Assembly (NCBI GenBank): GCA_029936295.1
Contig: JAPYTH010000002.1
Coordinates: 47,994 to 111,993 of the forward strand
Length of the DNA stretch: 64,000 nt
Origin: TMED109 sp015660425
Lineage (GTDB): Bacteria; Pseudomonadota; Alphaproteobacteria; TMED109
Direction: 5' to 3'
Both the position numbers and the translations under genes were made by a program. The stretch's first letter is position 1; every line of letters starts with the position of its first letter. The notes below the pieces were generated by a model, which was not told where the DNA came from, ran no database searches, and was given only the letters and a program-made list of their open reading frames with translations. Positions 17,590 through 27,369 of the stretch are shown one piece after another.

Positions 17590-19506
17590 CTAGCTATTAT
17601 TTTGAAATAAACTGTCTAGCAATCTATCATTAATTTTAATTTTTTGTTTATTAGTTAGGTTATTAATAAATATCTCTTGTATATCGCTAGATATATCCTT
17701 AGATATATTTAGGTTTAATTCTAATAAATCTGATTGATTTATTTCTTTTACAGGGATAATATTTTCTACTTTTGCAATTATATAAGTGTTGTCATTATAT
17801 TTTATAGCCTTTGTGGTTTGCCCATTTTTAATTTTAAATAGCTCATTTAATGCTTCTGTATTAAGTATTCCTTCAGATCCAGAACCATCTTTTTTGACAT
17901 TTTGGGCATCTAATACTATTAAATTGTAAAGTTTGGCTAGTTCTTCAAAATCTTGGTTATCTCTTATTTTTTTTATAAATTCATTAGCGGTTTTTAAAGC
18001 TATATTTAAACTTTCTTCTAATTGAATATCTTTTATAATTTTATCTTTAGCTTCTTCAAATGTCATGATTCTTTTAGGAACAATATCATTTACTTGGATT
18101 GCATACATTGTATTGCCAATAGTATTAATAAGTTCAGAAGGTTCATTAATATTTGAAGAATAAACTGTTTTCATTAAGTTAGGATAGGAAGGTAATTCAT
18201 TAACTATGTTACCATTTATATCTTTTCCATTGGCGTCTAAAAAATTAAATTCTAATATTTTTGCATTTATAGCTATTGCAGCATCTTGTATCTGATTACC
18301 TGCTGCTATTTCGTCATAAAAAGTGTTTCCTAAGTCATACATTTTTTCTAATGCAATATTTACTTTAAGTTCTTTTTCAATTTCATTTTTAACTTCTTCA
18401 TATTTTCTAACTATTTTAGGCTCAATTTTATTTACTAAAAATAATCTCCATCCAAACGGAGTTTTTTCTGGTCCTATTATTTTATTTGGCTCAGCTTTAA
18501 AAATAATTTCGGATACTTCGCTAGGTAAATTTTTATATTCAATTAAGCCTAGTTTAGCATCTTCAGGGTTTTGTTTTGTGTTTTTTTTTATGATATTTAT
18601 AAATTCTTCTGAAAGATTAGATTCTTTATTTAATTTATTTATTTCATCTGCAATTGTAATTACTTCCTTTTTATTTTGAAAATTTAGCAGAAAAACTTCT
18701 CTTTTTTCATTGGTGTTATACTTTTCTGGATAATTATCATATTCTGCTCTTAAATTTTCTTTCTTAATATTTATGGAATTTAAAAGATCAGCTGGTTTTA
18801 AGGAAATAAATGAAAAACTTCTTGCCTCTGGCTTTATATATAATTCTTTATCTTTATTAAGTTTAGTCTGTATATCTACATCAGAAGGAATTTTATTTAT
18901 TTTATAGTTTGCAGCTGATATATTAACTACTTTTATAGATCTGTTTTCATTTCTAATATTGTAATAAATATCTTCAATAATTGGAGATATATCATTTGTA
19001 TAAGTAAATGGAGACCTGATTTGGTCTCTTAAAATAGATTTTTTAATTTCATTAAAATATCTATTTTCATCCATACCTAATTGTCTTAATACGTATTGAA
19101 ATTGCTCTTTACTAAATGCTCCAAATTGATCTTTAAATAAATTAGATGAATATACTAGTTTTCTTAAATGTTCGTCAGGAACAGTTAAGTTTACCTTACT
19201 AACTTCAATATCTATGATTTTTTCACTAATTAATTGTGCTAGTGTTTGACGAGGCAAACCTAAAGATTGGGCAATTTCTTCAGTTATTTGTCCTTCTGTG
19301 TTTTTATTTAGTTCTGTAATAATTCTTTGATATGTTTCTATAAATTCATTAGCTGTGACATCTAATTTACCAACTGCTGCAACTTGTGGATTATTTCTTG
19401 AAGAAAAAATATCACCTACGCCCCATAATGCAAAACTTGCGGCAAGCAAGAGAACAAAAATTATAGAAAAAGTTGAATTAATTTTTTTACGTAAAGTACC
19501 TAGCAT
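17590..19506 (-). CDS. ppiD: Membrane-anchored peptidyl-prolyl isomerase, PpiD/SurA-like
   Basis: Periplasmic folding factor tethered to the inner membrane. About 638 residues. One N-terminal membrane helix (IIFVLLLAASFALWGVGDIF) is followed by a SurA_N-type helical domain, a parvulin-like centre (about residues 235-360, with EKTPFGWRLFLVNKI) and a long C-terminal chaperone region. I choose ATG at 19506 (MLGTLRKKI) with GGTGG about 9 bases upstream; an in-frame ATG at 19521 adds five residues. ppiD preceding trpE is the usual alphaproteobacterial arrangement. It is divergent from tpiA. Confidence 0.9.
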   Translation of the reverse strand: MLGTLRKKINSTFSIIFVLLLAASFALWGVGDIFSSRNNPQVAAVGKLDVTANEFIETYQRIITELNKNTEGQITEEIAQSLGLPRQTLAQLISEKIIDIEVSKVNLTVPDEHLRKLVYSSNLFKDQFGAFSKEQFQYVLRQLGMDENRYFNEIKKSILRDQIRSPFTYTNDISPIIEDIYYNIRNENRSIKVVNISAANYKINKIPSDVDIQTKLNKDKELYIKPEARSFSFISLKPADLLNSINIKKENLRAEYDNYPEKYNTNEKREVFLLNFQNKKEVITIADEINKLNKESNLSEEFINIIKKNTKQNPEDAKLGLIEYKNLPSEVSEIIFKAEPNKIIGPEKTPFGWRLFLVNKIEPKIVRKYEEVKNEIEKELKVNIALEKMYDLGNTFYDEIAAGNQIQDAAIAINAKILEFNFLDANGKDINGNIVNELPSYPNLMKTVYSSNINEPSELINTIGNTMYAIQVNDIVPKRIMTFEEAKDKIIKDIQLEESLNIALKTANEFIKKIRDNQDFEELAKLYNLIVLDAQNVKKDGSGSEGILNTEALNELFKIKNGQTTKAIKYNDNTYIIAKVENIIPVKEINQSDLLELNLNISKDISSDIQEIFINNLTNKQKIKINDRLLDSLFQNNS

Positions 19507-19655
19507 TATATTTTCCACCATTAATTTTATTATAATAATATTATTTATGTTATTTTATTTATAAATAGCATATATAAAAATATATTTAATCTTTTGTTGT
19601 ATATTTATTTATAAGTTAAAACAATTATTATTTGTTATTGTAATGGAGATTTATT

Positions 19656-20390
19656 TTGTTAATTGCAGGAAATTGGAAGCTGAATTGTAATATAGATGAA
19701 GCCATTAATTTATCATCTTCTATAGTAGAACATTTAGCTAATAAAAAGTTAAACTGTGATGTAGCATTATTTCCACCATATATTTGTTTAGATAATGTTA
19801 GAAAAACTTTAAAAAATTCTAATATAAGATTGGGTGCGCAAGATTGTAGTATTTTTACATCTGGTGCATATACGGGTGATGTATCTGCTAATATGTTATT
19901 TGATACGGGGTGTAAATATGTTATAGTAGGACATTCAGAAAGAAGAGTAGGAAAATTAGAATCTAATAATGATGTCTTATTAAAAGCAAATAATGCTGTA
20001 GAAAGTGGTTTGATTCCTATAATTTGTGTTGGTGAAAATGCAAAAGCTAGGGATGATGGGCAGGCGCTAGAAGTTATAAAAAAACAACTAGATGAGTCTG
20101 TTCCAAAAAATATTAATAAAAATAATTGTGTAATAGCATATGAACCAATTTGGGCAATAGGTACTGGAAGAATTTCAGATAATGAATCTATTAATGAAAT
20201 GATTAATATGATAAAAGAATGGTTATCAAATAATGAGATGGATAATAGTATAAATATTTTATATGGAGGGTCAGTTAATAAAGGTAATGCAGAAGAAATT
20301 TTTTCCTGTATAAATATAGGTGGTTTATTAATTGGAGGTGTTTCTTTAAAAGCAGATGATTTTTCAGAAATTTGTTTAATGGTAAATTAA
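19656..20390 (+). CDS. tpiA: Triose-phosphate isomerase
   Basis: Interconverts dihydroxyacetone phosphate and glyceraldehyde 3-phosphate. 244 residues, full TIM barrel. Catalytic residues visible: Lys8 in AGNWKLN, His93 in VGHSERR, Glu163 in AYEPIWAIGTG; the phosphate loop YGGSVN is present. The start is a TTG supported by GGAG seven bases upstream. A nearby ATG (19643) is out of frame. First gene of the tpiA-secG-pyrG-kdsA-eno run. Confidence 0.96.
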   Translation: MLIAGNWKLNCNIDEAINLSSSIVEHLANKKLNCDVALFPPYICLDNVRKTLKNSNIRLGAQDCSIFTSGAYTGDVSANMLFDTGCKYVIVGHSERRVGKLESNNDVLLKANNAVESGLIPIICVGENAKARDDGQALEVIKKQLDESVPKNINKNNCVIAYEPIWAIGTGRISDNESINEMINMIKEWLSNNEMDNSINILYGGSVNKGNAEEIFSCINIGGLLIGGVSLKADDFSEICLMVN

Positions 20391-20420
20391 TTTAATAATT
20401 ATTGTAGGATAGGATTTAAT

Positions 20421-20762
20421 ATGGCAGATATAATATTGGCAATTCATGTATTACTCGCTTTTTGCTTAATCATATTTATACTTTTGCAAAGAAGTGATGG
20501 TGGGGCATTAGGTGGTTTAGGTGGAGGTATGTCTTTAAGTGGAATTATGGGAAATAGAGGCTCTGCAAGTTTTTTAACCAGAATTACTGCAATTTTTGCT
20601 GCCCTTTTTATGACTACTAGCTTAGTATTAGCTATAATTGAAAGTAGATCTAATGAAGAAGAAAATAGCATATTAAATGGTATTGAAGAGTCTGAAATAG
20701 ATGCTCCTTTGATTAAGATAGAAGATGATCTAGATAACCTCACTCCACCTAAAGCTGAATAA
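20421..20762 (+). CDS. secG: Preprotein translocase subunit SecG
   Basis: Small subunit of the SecYEG channel. 113 residues. Two membrane helices (about 4-22 and 52-72) flank a glycine-rich loop (GGALGGLGGGMS), followed by an acidic cytoplasmic tail. It is located between tpiA and pyrG as is normal in this class. Confidence 0.94.
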   Translation: MADIILAIHVLLAFCLIIFILLQRSDGGALGGLGGGMSLSGIMGNRGSASFLTRITAIFAALFMTTSLVLAIIESRSNEEENSILNGIEESEIDAPLIKIEDDLDNLTPPKAE

Positions 20763-20805
20763 TTTATGCAATATATTTTAAAATTATATATTATCAAGGT
20801 GTTTT

Positions 20806-22437
20806 ATGGGTAATTCAAGATATATTTTTATAACGGGTGGTGTAGTATCTTCTTTAGGTAAAGGAATTTCTGCGGCGGCCCTAGGTGCTTTACTTCAAGC
20901 TAGAGGTTATTCTGTTCGTATTAGGAAATTAGATCCTTATATTAACGTAGACCCAGGAACAATGAGCCCCTATCAACATGGAGAAGTCTTTGTTACAGAT
21001 GATGGGGCTGAGACTGATTTAGATTTAGGTCATTATGAACGTTTTACAGGAGTCCCAGCTAGACAAAGTGATAATATTACGACAGGAAGAATTTATCAAA
21101 ATGTAATTAATAAGGAAAGAGAAGGTAAATATTTAGGGAGTACAGTTCAGGTTATACCTCATGTAACAGATGAAATAAAATTTTTTATCACAAAAGATAT
21201 AAAAGATTGTGATTTTGTTATAGTTGAAATTGGTGGAACAGTAGGTGATATTGAAAGTCTTCCTTTTTTAGAAGCAATAAGGCAATTTGGAAACGAGATA
21301 GGAAAAAAGAAAGCAATTTATATTCATTTAACTTTAGTCCCTTATATTCCAACATCAAATGAGCAAAAAACAAAACCTACACAACATTCTGTAAGAGAAT
21401 TAAGAGAAATTGGTATTCAGCCTAATATATTACTATGTAGATGTGATAGGCCTATAGAATCTAATCAAATAGATAAAATTGCATTGTTTTGTAATGTTTC
21501 TTCAGAAGATGTAATTCAAGCATTAGATGTAAGCAATATATATAATGTTCCAATAGTTTATCATAAAGAAAAATTAGATAATCAAGTTTTAAAACATTTC
21601 TCGATAAAACCTAATAATATTAATCTTTCAAAATGGAAGAATATTGTTAATACAGCGAATAAAACTAAGAAAAGTGTAACTATTGGAATAGTTGGAAAAT
21701 ATACTGATCTTCCTGATGCTTATAAATCTTTAAATGAAGCTTTAGTTCATGGTGCTGTAGCTAATAATATTGGGATAAATATTAAATGGATAAATTCTGA
21801 AAAATTAAAAAAAGTTTCTATAAAAAATGTGTTTAAGAATATTAATGGTATAATTGTGCCTGGCGGTTTTGGAGAAAGAGGCATCGCGGGAAAAATAAAT
21901 TCAATAAAATATGCTCGTATAAATAAAATACCATTTTTAGGAATATGTTTGGGGTTACAGTTATCAGTTATAGAATTTTCTAGAAATGTTTTAAAGCTAA
22001 AAGATGCTAATTCATCCGAATTTTCAAATACAGAAACTAATGTTATTGGTTTATTAACTGAATGGGATCGTAAAGGTAAAAAAGAGTTAAGATCAAAAAA
22101 ATCTGAGGTTGGAGGGACTATGAGACTAGGATCATATCCCTGTAAAATTATAAAAAATACAATTGCCCATAATATATATAAAAGATTTTCTATAAATGAA
22201 AGACACAGGCATCGCTATGAAGTAAACTCAGATTATGAAACCAAATTAACTTCTAAAGGTTTAATATTTTCAGGAAAATCTCCAGATGGTTTATTGCCAG
22301 AAATTATAGAATTAAAAAACCATCCTTGGTTTATAGGCGTTCAATTTCATCCAGAATTAAAATCACGCCCTTTTAAACCTCATCCTATATTTACTTCTTT
22401 TATATCTGCAACAAAAAAAATAAAGCTAATAAAATGA
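20806..22437 (+). CDS. pyrG: CTP synthase
   Basis: Makes CTP from UTP using glutamine. 543 residues. The N-terminal synthetase domain opens with FITGGVVSSLGKGI and includes YQHGEVFVTDDGAETDLDLG. The C-terminal class I amidotransferase carries the nucleophile Cys in FLGICLGLQ and the His/Glu pair in GVQFHPEL. AAGGTG precedes the ATG at 20806. The stop overlaps the kdsA start (ATGA at 22434-22437). Confidence 0.97.
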   Translation: MGNSRYIFITGGVVSSLGKGISAAALGALLQARGYSVRIRKLDPYINVDPGTMSPYQHGEVFVTDDGAETDLDLGHYERFTGVPARQSDNITTGRIYQNVINKEREGKYLGSTVQVIPHVTDEIKFFITKDIKDCDFVIVEIGGTVGDIESLPFLEAIRQFGNEIGKKKAIYIHLTLVPYIPTSNEQKTKPTQHSVRELREIGIQPNILLCRCDRPIESNQIDKIALFCNVSSEDVIQALDVSNIYNVPIVYHKEKLDNQVLKHFSIKPNNINLSKWKNIVNTANKTKKSVTIGIVGKYTDLPDAYKSLNEALVHGAVANNIGINIKWINSEKLKKVSIKNVFKNINGIIVPGGFGERGIAGKINSIKYARINKIPFLGICLGLQLSVIEFSRNVLKLKDANSSEFSNTETNVIGLLTEWDRKGKKELRSKKSEVGGTMRLGSYPCKIIKNTIAHNIYKRFSINERHRHRYEVNSDYETKLTSKGLIFSGKSPDGLLPEIIELKNHPWFIGVQFHPELKSRPFKPHPIFTSFISATKKIKLIK

Positions 22438-23422
22438 ACTATAAAAATATTGATGTAAAAGTTAAAGATTTAGTTATTAGTAATAATAAATCATTTACAT
22501 TAATTGCAGGTCCTTGTGTTATAGAAAGTAAAGAGCATGCACTAAAAACAGCGGAAGAAATATCAAAAATATGTAGTTCTTTAAAATTACAGTTTATATA
22601 TAAATCATCATTTGATAAAGCTAATAGAACTTCTTTAAAATCTTCAAGAGGGCTAGGAATAATGGAGTCGTTGGAAATATTTTCTGCTATAAAAGAAAAA
22701 ATAGGTTGCCCGGTAATTACAGATATTCATGAAAAGGAGCAAATACAGATTATAAGTAATGTTATAGATGTTATACAAATACCAGCTTTTTTATGTAGGC
22801 AAACTGATTTGCTTGTTGCAGCTGCTGAAACAAATTTACCTGTCATGGTTAAAAAGGGACAATTTTTAGCTCCTTGGGATATGGCAAATGTTGTAGATAA
22901 AATATCTTCTAATGGTCAAGGTGGCGTAATGATATGTGAAAGAGGTGTGAGTTTTGGTTATAACACTTTAGTGTCAGATTTTAGATCAATTCCAATTTTA
23001 AAGAGTATAGGACATCCTGTTGTATTTGATGCAACACATTCTGTTCAACAACCTGGAGGTTTAGGGGATAAGTCAAGTGGTCAAAGAGAATTTGTTCCTA
23101 CATTAGNNNNNNNNNNNNNNNNNNNNNNNNNNNNNNNNNNNNNNNNNNNNNNNNNNNNNNNNNNNNNNNNNNNNNNNNNNNNNNNNNNNNNNNNNNNNNN
23201 NNNNNNCCTGGAGGTTTAGGGGATAAGTCAAGTGGTCAAAGAGAATTTGTTCCTACATTAGCAACTGCAGCTGCCGCAATTGGTGTGGCCTCTATATTTA
23301 TGGAAACTCATGAAGATCCAAATAATGCCCCAAGTGATGGACCTAATATGTGGCCTTTGAATAAGCTAAAAGGTTTATTAGAATTATTAATTAAACATGA
23401 TAAAATTGCTAAAAATTTATAG
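22434..23422 (+). CDS. kdsA: KDO-8-phosphate synthase, interrupted by an assembly gap
   Basis: Condenses phosphoenolpyruvate and arabinose 5-phosphate into KDO8P for the LPS inner core. Family segments visible: IAGPCVIES, FIYKSSFDKANRTS, and DATHSVQQPGG before the gap. Removing the duplicated 55 bases and 100 N (155 bases, 23052-23206) leaves 278 codons in frame. The C-terminal ETHEDPNNAPSDGPNMWPL is canonical. The repaired product is 277 residues, normal length, so the gene is intact. A four-base overlap with pyrG suggests coupled translation. Confidence 0.94.
23052..23261. other. Assembly gap of 100 N flanked by identical 55-bp ends (inside kdsA)
   Basis: Bases 23107-23206 are N. The flanks 23052-23106 and 23207-23261 are identical over 55 bases. 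Collapsing one copy plus N restores kdsA without a frameshift. Confidence 0.95.
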
Positions 23423-23441
23423 TAACTAGATTGGAATAATA

Positions 23442-24719
23442 ATGAGTATTATTCATAAAGTTCATGGGCGTGAAATTATAGATAGTAGAGGTAATCCTAC
23501 TTTAGAAGTAGATATTATTTTAGAAGGTAATAATACAATTGGTAGGGCTTCTGTGCCGTCAGGTGCTTCAACAGGAGCTTATGAAGTTATTGAAAAAAGA
23601 GATAATGATAATAGGTTTTTTGGAAAAGGCATAAAAAAATCTGTAGAAATAGTAAATAGTATAATTTCGGATAAGCTTAAAGGATTAAATTGTTTAGATC
23701 AAGAAAATATAGACAATATCTTAATTGATTTAGATGGTACAAAAAATAAAAGTAAATTAGGGGGCAATAGTATACTTGGAGCCTCACTTGCATGCGCTAG
23801 AGCAGCCTCAAACAGCTTAAATATACATTTGTTTGAACATATAGGAAATAACAATGGTAAAATCTTACCTATTCCTTTTATGAATATTATAAATGGAGGA
23901 GCACATGCAAATAATAAATTAGATTTTCAAGAATTAATGATAGTTCCTTTTGGATTTAATTCTTTTAGTGAAGCTCTAAGATGTGGAGCTGAAGTATTTC
24001 ATTCACTAAAAAATATTTTAACAAATAAAAATTTCTCTACAGCTGTTGGAGATGAAGGTGGGTTTGCTCCGGACTTATCTAGTCACAGCGAGGCCTTAAA
24101 TTATGTAATGATGGCTATAGAAAAAGCAGGATATATTCCAGGAGATAATGTTTCTATTGCTCTAGATGTAGCTTCTACAGAGTTTTATAAAGATAAAATT
24201 TATACTTTAAAAGGGGAAGGTAAACGATTTGATTATGAAGACTTAATAGGATTTCTTGATGAGTTAGCTACAAAATACCCTATTATTTCAATTGAGGATG
24301 GCTTAGCAGAGGATGATTGGGACGGTTGGAAAATTTTAACTTCTAAAATGGGAAATAGAGTTCAGTTGGTTGGTGATGACTTATTTGTTACTAATACTGA
24401 AAGGTTAGAATTAGGAATAAATGCAAATATTGCAAATTCAATTTTAATAAAACTAAATCAAATTGGAACATTAACTGAAACCATAAACGCTATTAATATG
24501 GCAAAGGATGCATCTTATACATCAATGATTTCTCATAGATCAGGTGAAACAGAAGATCATTTTATAGCAGATTTAGCAGTTGGTACAAATTCAGGACAAA
24601 TTAAAACAGGCTCTTTGTCAAGATCAGATAGGCTATCTAAATACAATCAATTATTAAGAATTGAAGAGTTATTAGGAGATGATGCTTTTTATAATAATAA
24701 CAAGCTTTTTTACAGATAA
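23442..24719 (+). CDS. eno: Enolase
   Basis: Converts 2-phosphoglycerate to phosphoenolpyruvate; also part of the RNA degradosome in some bacteria. 425 residues. Motifs visible: SGASTGAYE, the metal-binding ALDVASTEF, SIEDGL and VGDDLFVTN, and the signature MISHRSGETED. Nineteen bases after kdsA and followed by ftsB, a conserved neighbourhood. A 7-bp inverted repeat (24701-24707 with 24718-24724) overlaps its end but has no T run. Confidence 0.97.
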   Translation: MSIIHKVHGREIIDSRGNPTLEVDIILEGNNTIGRASVPSGASTGAYEVIEKRDNDNRFFGKGIKKSVEIVNSIISDKLKGLNCLDQENIDNILIDLDGTKNKSKLGGNSILGASLACARAASNSLNIHLFEHIGNNNGKILPIPFMNIINGGAHANNKLDFQELMIVPFGFNSFSEALRCGAEVFHSLKNILTNKNFSTAVGDEGGFAPDLSSHSEALNYVMMAIEKAGYIPGDNVSIALDVASTEFYKDKIYTLKGEGKRFDYEDLIGFLDELATKYPIISIEDGLAEDDWDGWKILTSKMGNRVQLVGDDLFVTNTERLELGINANIANSILIKLNQIGTLTETINAINMAKDASYTSMISHRSGETEDHFIADLAVGTNSGQIKTGSLSRSDRLSKYNQLLRIEELLGDDAFYNNNKLFYR

Positions 24720-24756
24720 GCTTGACTAATTAAAAAGTAAATGATTCAGTATATAA

Positions 24757-25080
24757 ATGATAAATCTTATTCAATCCAATAACAAAAATTATTTTTTAAT
24801 AAAAAGTATATTTATTAGAACTTGTTTATTTTTTGTAGCCGCTTATTTTGTTTTTCATTTTATAAATGGTAATATATCCTTAAGCATATTAGAGGATAAA
24901 AGAGAGTTAGTACTCTATAGTGCAGAAATTCTTAAAAATAAAGAAAAAGAACTAGATTTTAAAGAATTATTAATTACAAAACTTAATAATTCAAAAGAAA
25001 ATATTGATTTACTAGATGAGTTAGTAAGAATTAAATTAGGGTATTCAGCTAATGGTGAAGTAGTTATAAGTAACAGATAG
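24757..25080 (+). CDS. ftsB: Septum formation initiator, FtsB/DivIC-like
   Basis: Small bitopic division protein thought to join FtsL and FtsQ in the divisome. 107 residues: one membrane helix (about 20-38), then a charged helical stretch with heptad-like spacing (ILKNKEKELDFKELL) and the family tail DELVRIKLGYSANGEVVI. Sequence similarity is modest, but the position between eno and pdhA is the classic one for this gene. Confidence 0.85.
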   Translation: MINLIQSNNKNYFLIKSIFIRTCLFFVAAYFVFHFINGNISLSILEDKRELVLYSAEILKNKEKELDFKELLITKLNNSKENIDLLDELVRIKLGYSANGEVVISNR

Positions 25081-25122
25081 TTTCTATTTGACTTATTCTG
25101 TAATTAATTTAATTTATTCTTT

Positions 25123-26379
25123 ATGTCACAGGATATATTATTTTCTTCATTAGTTAACGATCTCGGTGGTGGAAGACGTTTAGCTAAAGCTTTAGCGTTG
25201 TATACAAATAAATCACTTAATGAAAAAACTGTATATTCATGGAAACAACAAGGAATTCCAGATAGATGGAAGCCTGCTATAATTAAGCTTTTGGTTAAGT
25301 CAGGTTTAGATGTACCTAAAGAATTTTTTCCTCCAGGAATGACTATTAATAATTTTCAAGAAAGTTATTCGCCAGAAAATAATTTATTAAATACTTATGA
25401 AGACTTTAGTAAAGATTTAATAACTCCTGCTTTGATAAAGCACTTTTATAAGAAAATGTTGTATATTAGACGTTTTGAAGAACGTGTAGGGCAACTTTAT
25501 GGATTAGGCCTTATAGGTGGCTTTTGTCACCTGTATATAGGGCAGGAGGCTGTTTCTGTAGGTATGGAAGCAGCGATAGAAGCAGATGATGCAGTAATTA
25601 CAGGTTATAGATGTCATGCACATATGATATCTCGTGGAGCTTCACCATATAAAATATTATGTGAATTATTAGGACGAAAAGATGGTGTTTCCATGGGCAA
25701 AGGTGGTTCTATGCATATGTTCGACCCAAATAATAATTTTTGGGGAGGGCATGGTGTAGTGGGTGCACAAGTGCCTATAGGTGCTGGGCTTGCATTTTCA
25801 TTTAAATATAATGAAAGTAAATCTTTGTCTTTGACTTATTTTGGAGATGGAGCTGCAAACCAAGGACAAGTCTATGAAGCTTATAATATGGCATCTTTAT
25901 GGAAACTTCCAATTATATTCTGTATTGAAAACAATCAATATGGCATGGGTACATCTACAAAAAGAGCAAGTGCTGGAACAGATTTAAGTAAGCATGGCGA
26001 ATCTTTTGGAATTCCTGGATTTGTAGTAGATGGAATGAATCCAATTTCAGTTTATCTAGCAGGTTTAAAAGCTGTAAAATGGGTTAGAGAAGGGAATGGA
26101 CCAATTATTATGGAAATGAAAACTTACAGATATAGAGGACATTCTATGTCAGACCCAGCAAAGTATAGGAGTAGAGAAGAAGTTCAAAAAATGAGAGAAG
26201 AACAAGATCCAATAGAATATATAAAGGTACAGTTATTGAATAAAAAAATTTTTAATGATGACGATTTAAGAAAAATTGATAATGATATTAGGTTAGAAAT
26301 TTCAGAATTAGCTGAAAAAGCTACTGAGGCAGAATTTTCTAATGAAGAAGAGTTATATAATAATGTTTTATCTGTTTAG
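25123..26379 (+). CDS. pdhA: Pyruvate dehydrogenase E1 alpha with N-terminal helix-turn-helix-like extension
   Basis: Thiamine-diphosphate-dependent decarboxylase subunit of the pyruvate dehydrogenase complex. 418 residues, about 80-90 longer than usual. The normal enzyme begins near ALIKHFYKKMLYIRRFEE; it shows GLIGGFCHLYIGQEA and the cofactor motif GDGAANQGQ with NNQ downstream. Residues 1 to about 72 form an added basic domain (LGGGRRLAKAL, then VYSWKQQGIPDRWKPAI) that reads like a short Cro/YdaS-type helix-turn-helix. The ATG at 25123 has no clear ribosome site, so the start needs proof, but the extension is open and coding-like. It heads the pdhABC-lpdA run. Confidence 0.93.
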   Translation: MSQDILFSSLVNDLGGGRRLAKALALYTNKSLNEKTVYSWKQQGIPDRWKPAIIKLLVKSGLDVPKEFFPPGMTINNFQESYSPENNLLNTYEDFSKDLITPALIKHFYKKMLYIRRFEERVGQLYGLGLIGGFCHLYIGQEAVSVGMEAAIEADDAVITGYRCHAHMISRGASPYKILCELLGRKDGVSMGKGGSMHMFDPNNNFWGGHGVVGAQVPIGAGLAFSFKYNESKSLSLTYFGDGAANQGQVYEAYNMASLWKLPIIFCIENNQYGMGTSTKRASAGTDLSKHGESFGIPGFVVDGMNPISVYLAGLKAVKWVREGNGPIIMEMKTYRYRGHSMSDPAKYRSREEVQKMREEQDPIEYIKVQLLNKKIFNDDDLRKIDNDIRLEISELAEKATEAEFSNEEELYNNVLSV

Positions 26380-26388
26380 GATATTAAT

Positions 26389-27369
26389 ATGACAAAGTTA
26401 GCCGTAAGAATTGCAATTAGAGATGCTATTGCAGAAGAAATGAGGGCAAACCCTAAGGTATTTTTAATTGGGGAAGAAGTAGGTGAATATGAGGGGGCCT
26501 ATAAGGTTAGTCAAGGACTATTAGCTGAGTTTGGAGATAATAGAATAGTTGATACACCTATTACTGAAGCTGGGTTTACAGGTTTAGCTATTGGTGCAGC
26601 TATTGCAGGTTTAAATCCTATAGTAGAGTTTATGACTTGGAATTTTGCATTCCAAGCTATTGATCAAATTATTAATTCTGCTGCAAAAACACATTATATG
26701 TCTGGAGGACTTGTTAATGTTCCTATTGTATTTAGAGGGCCTAATGGTTCCGCACTTCAAGTAGCAGCTCAACATAGTCATGATTTAAGTTCTATTTTTT
26801 CAAATATACCAGGATTAAAGGTTGTTTCACCTTACGATAGTGCTGATGCAAAAGGCTTACTTCGCTCAGCAATTAGAGACCCTAATCCTGTAATATTTTT
26901 AGAAAACGAATTGTTATATAATGAAGTTTTTGAGGTTCCTGATATGGAATATAGTATACCTATAGGCTCAGCTCATATAAAAAGATCTGGATCGGACATA
27001 ACAATTACAGCTTATTCTCGAGGAGTGGCTGCTGCTTTAGGTGCTGCTGAGTTATTAGAAAAAAACAATATTAGTGCAGAGGTAATAGATTTAAGAACTT
27101 TAAGGCCTCTTGATATAAATACAATTATTAATTCTGTAAAAAAAACTAATAGAATTATATCTGTTGAGGAGGGTTGGGCGAGTTCTGGTATAGGATCAGA
27201 AATTATTTCTTTAGTCACACTAAATGCTTTTGATTATCTAGATGCACCACCGCAGAGAATTTCTTCACTAGATGTGCCATTACCATATGCAAAAAATTTA
27301 GAAGTTTTATGTGTTCCAAATAAGGAGAATATTGCAAAACTAGCGACAACATTTTTTAATAATAATTAA
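26389..27369 (+). CDS. pdhB: Pyruvate dehydrogenase E1 beta
   Basis: Second half of the E1 heterotetramer. 326 residues. Visible: FLIGEEVGEYEGAYKVSQGL, VEFMTWNFAFQAIDQI, and the transketolase C-terminal domain with VISVEEGW-like ISVEEGWASSGIG. It lacks the N-terminal lipoyl domain found on PdhB of many other Alphaproteobacteria, so lipoylation relies on PdhC. Nine bases after pdhA; a 154-base spacer separates it from pdhC. Confidence 0.96.
   Translation: MTKLAVRIAIRDAIAEEMRANPKVFLIGEEVGEYEGAYKVSQGLLAEFGDNRIVDTPITEAGFTGLAIGAAIAGLNPIVEFMTWNFAFQAIDQIINSAAKTHYMSGGLVNVPIVFRGPNGSALQVAAQHSHDLSSIFSNIPGLKVVSPYDSADAKGLLRSAIRDPNPVIFLENELLYNEVFEVPDMEYSIPIGSAHIKRSGSDITITAYSRGVAAALGAAELLEKNNISAEVIDLRTLRPLDINTIINSVKKTNRIISVEEGWASSGIGSEIISLVTLNAFDYLDAPPQRISSLDVPLPYAKNLEVLCVPNKENIAKLATTFFNNN

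Noticed and set aside
24701..24724. Intrinsic terminator at the end of eno
   Set aside because: The 7-bp inverted repeat lies across the stop codon and lacks a following T run; it may be coincidental.
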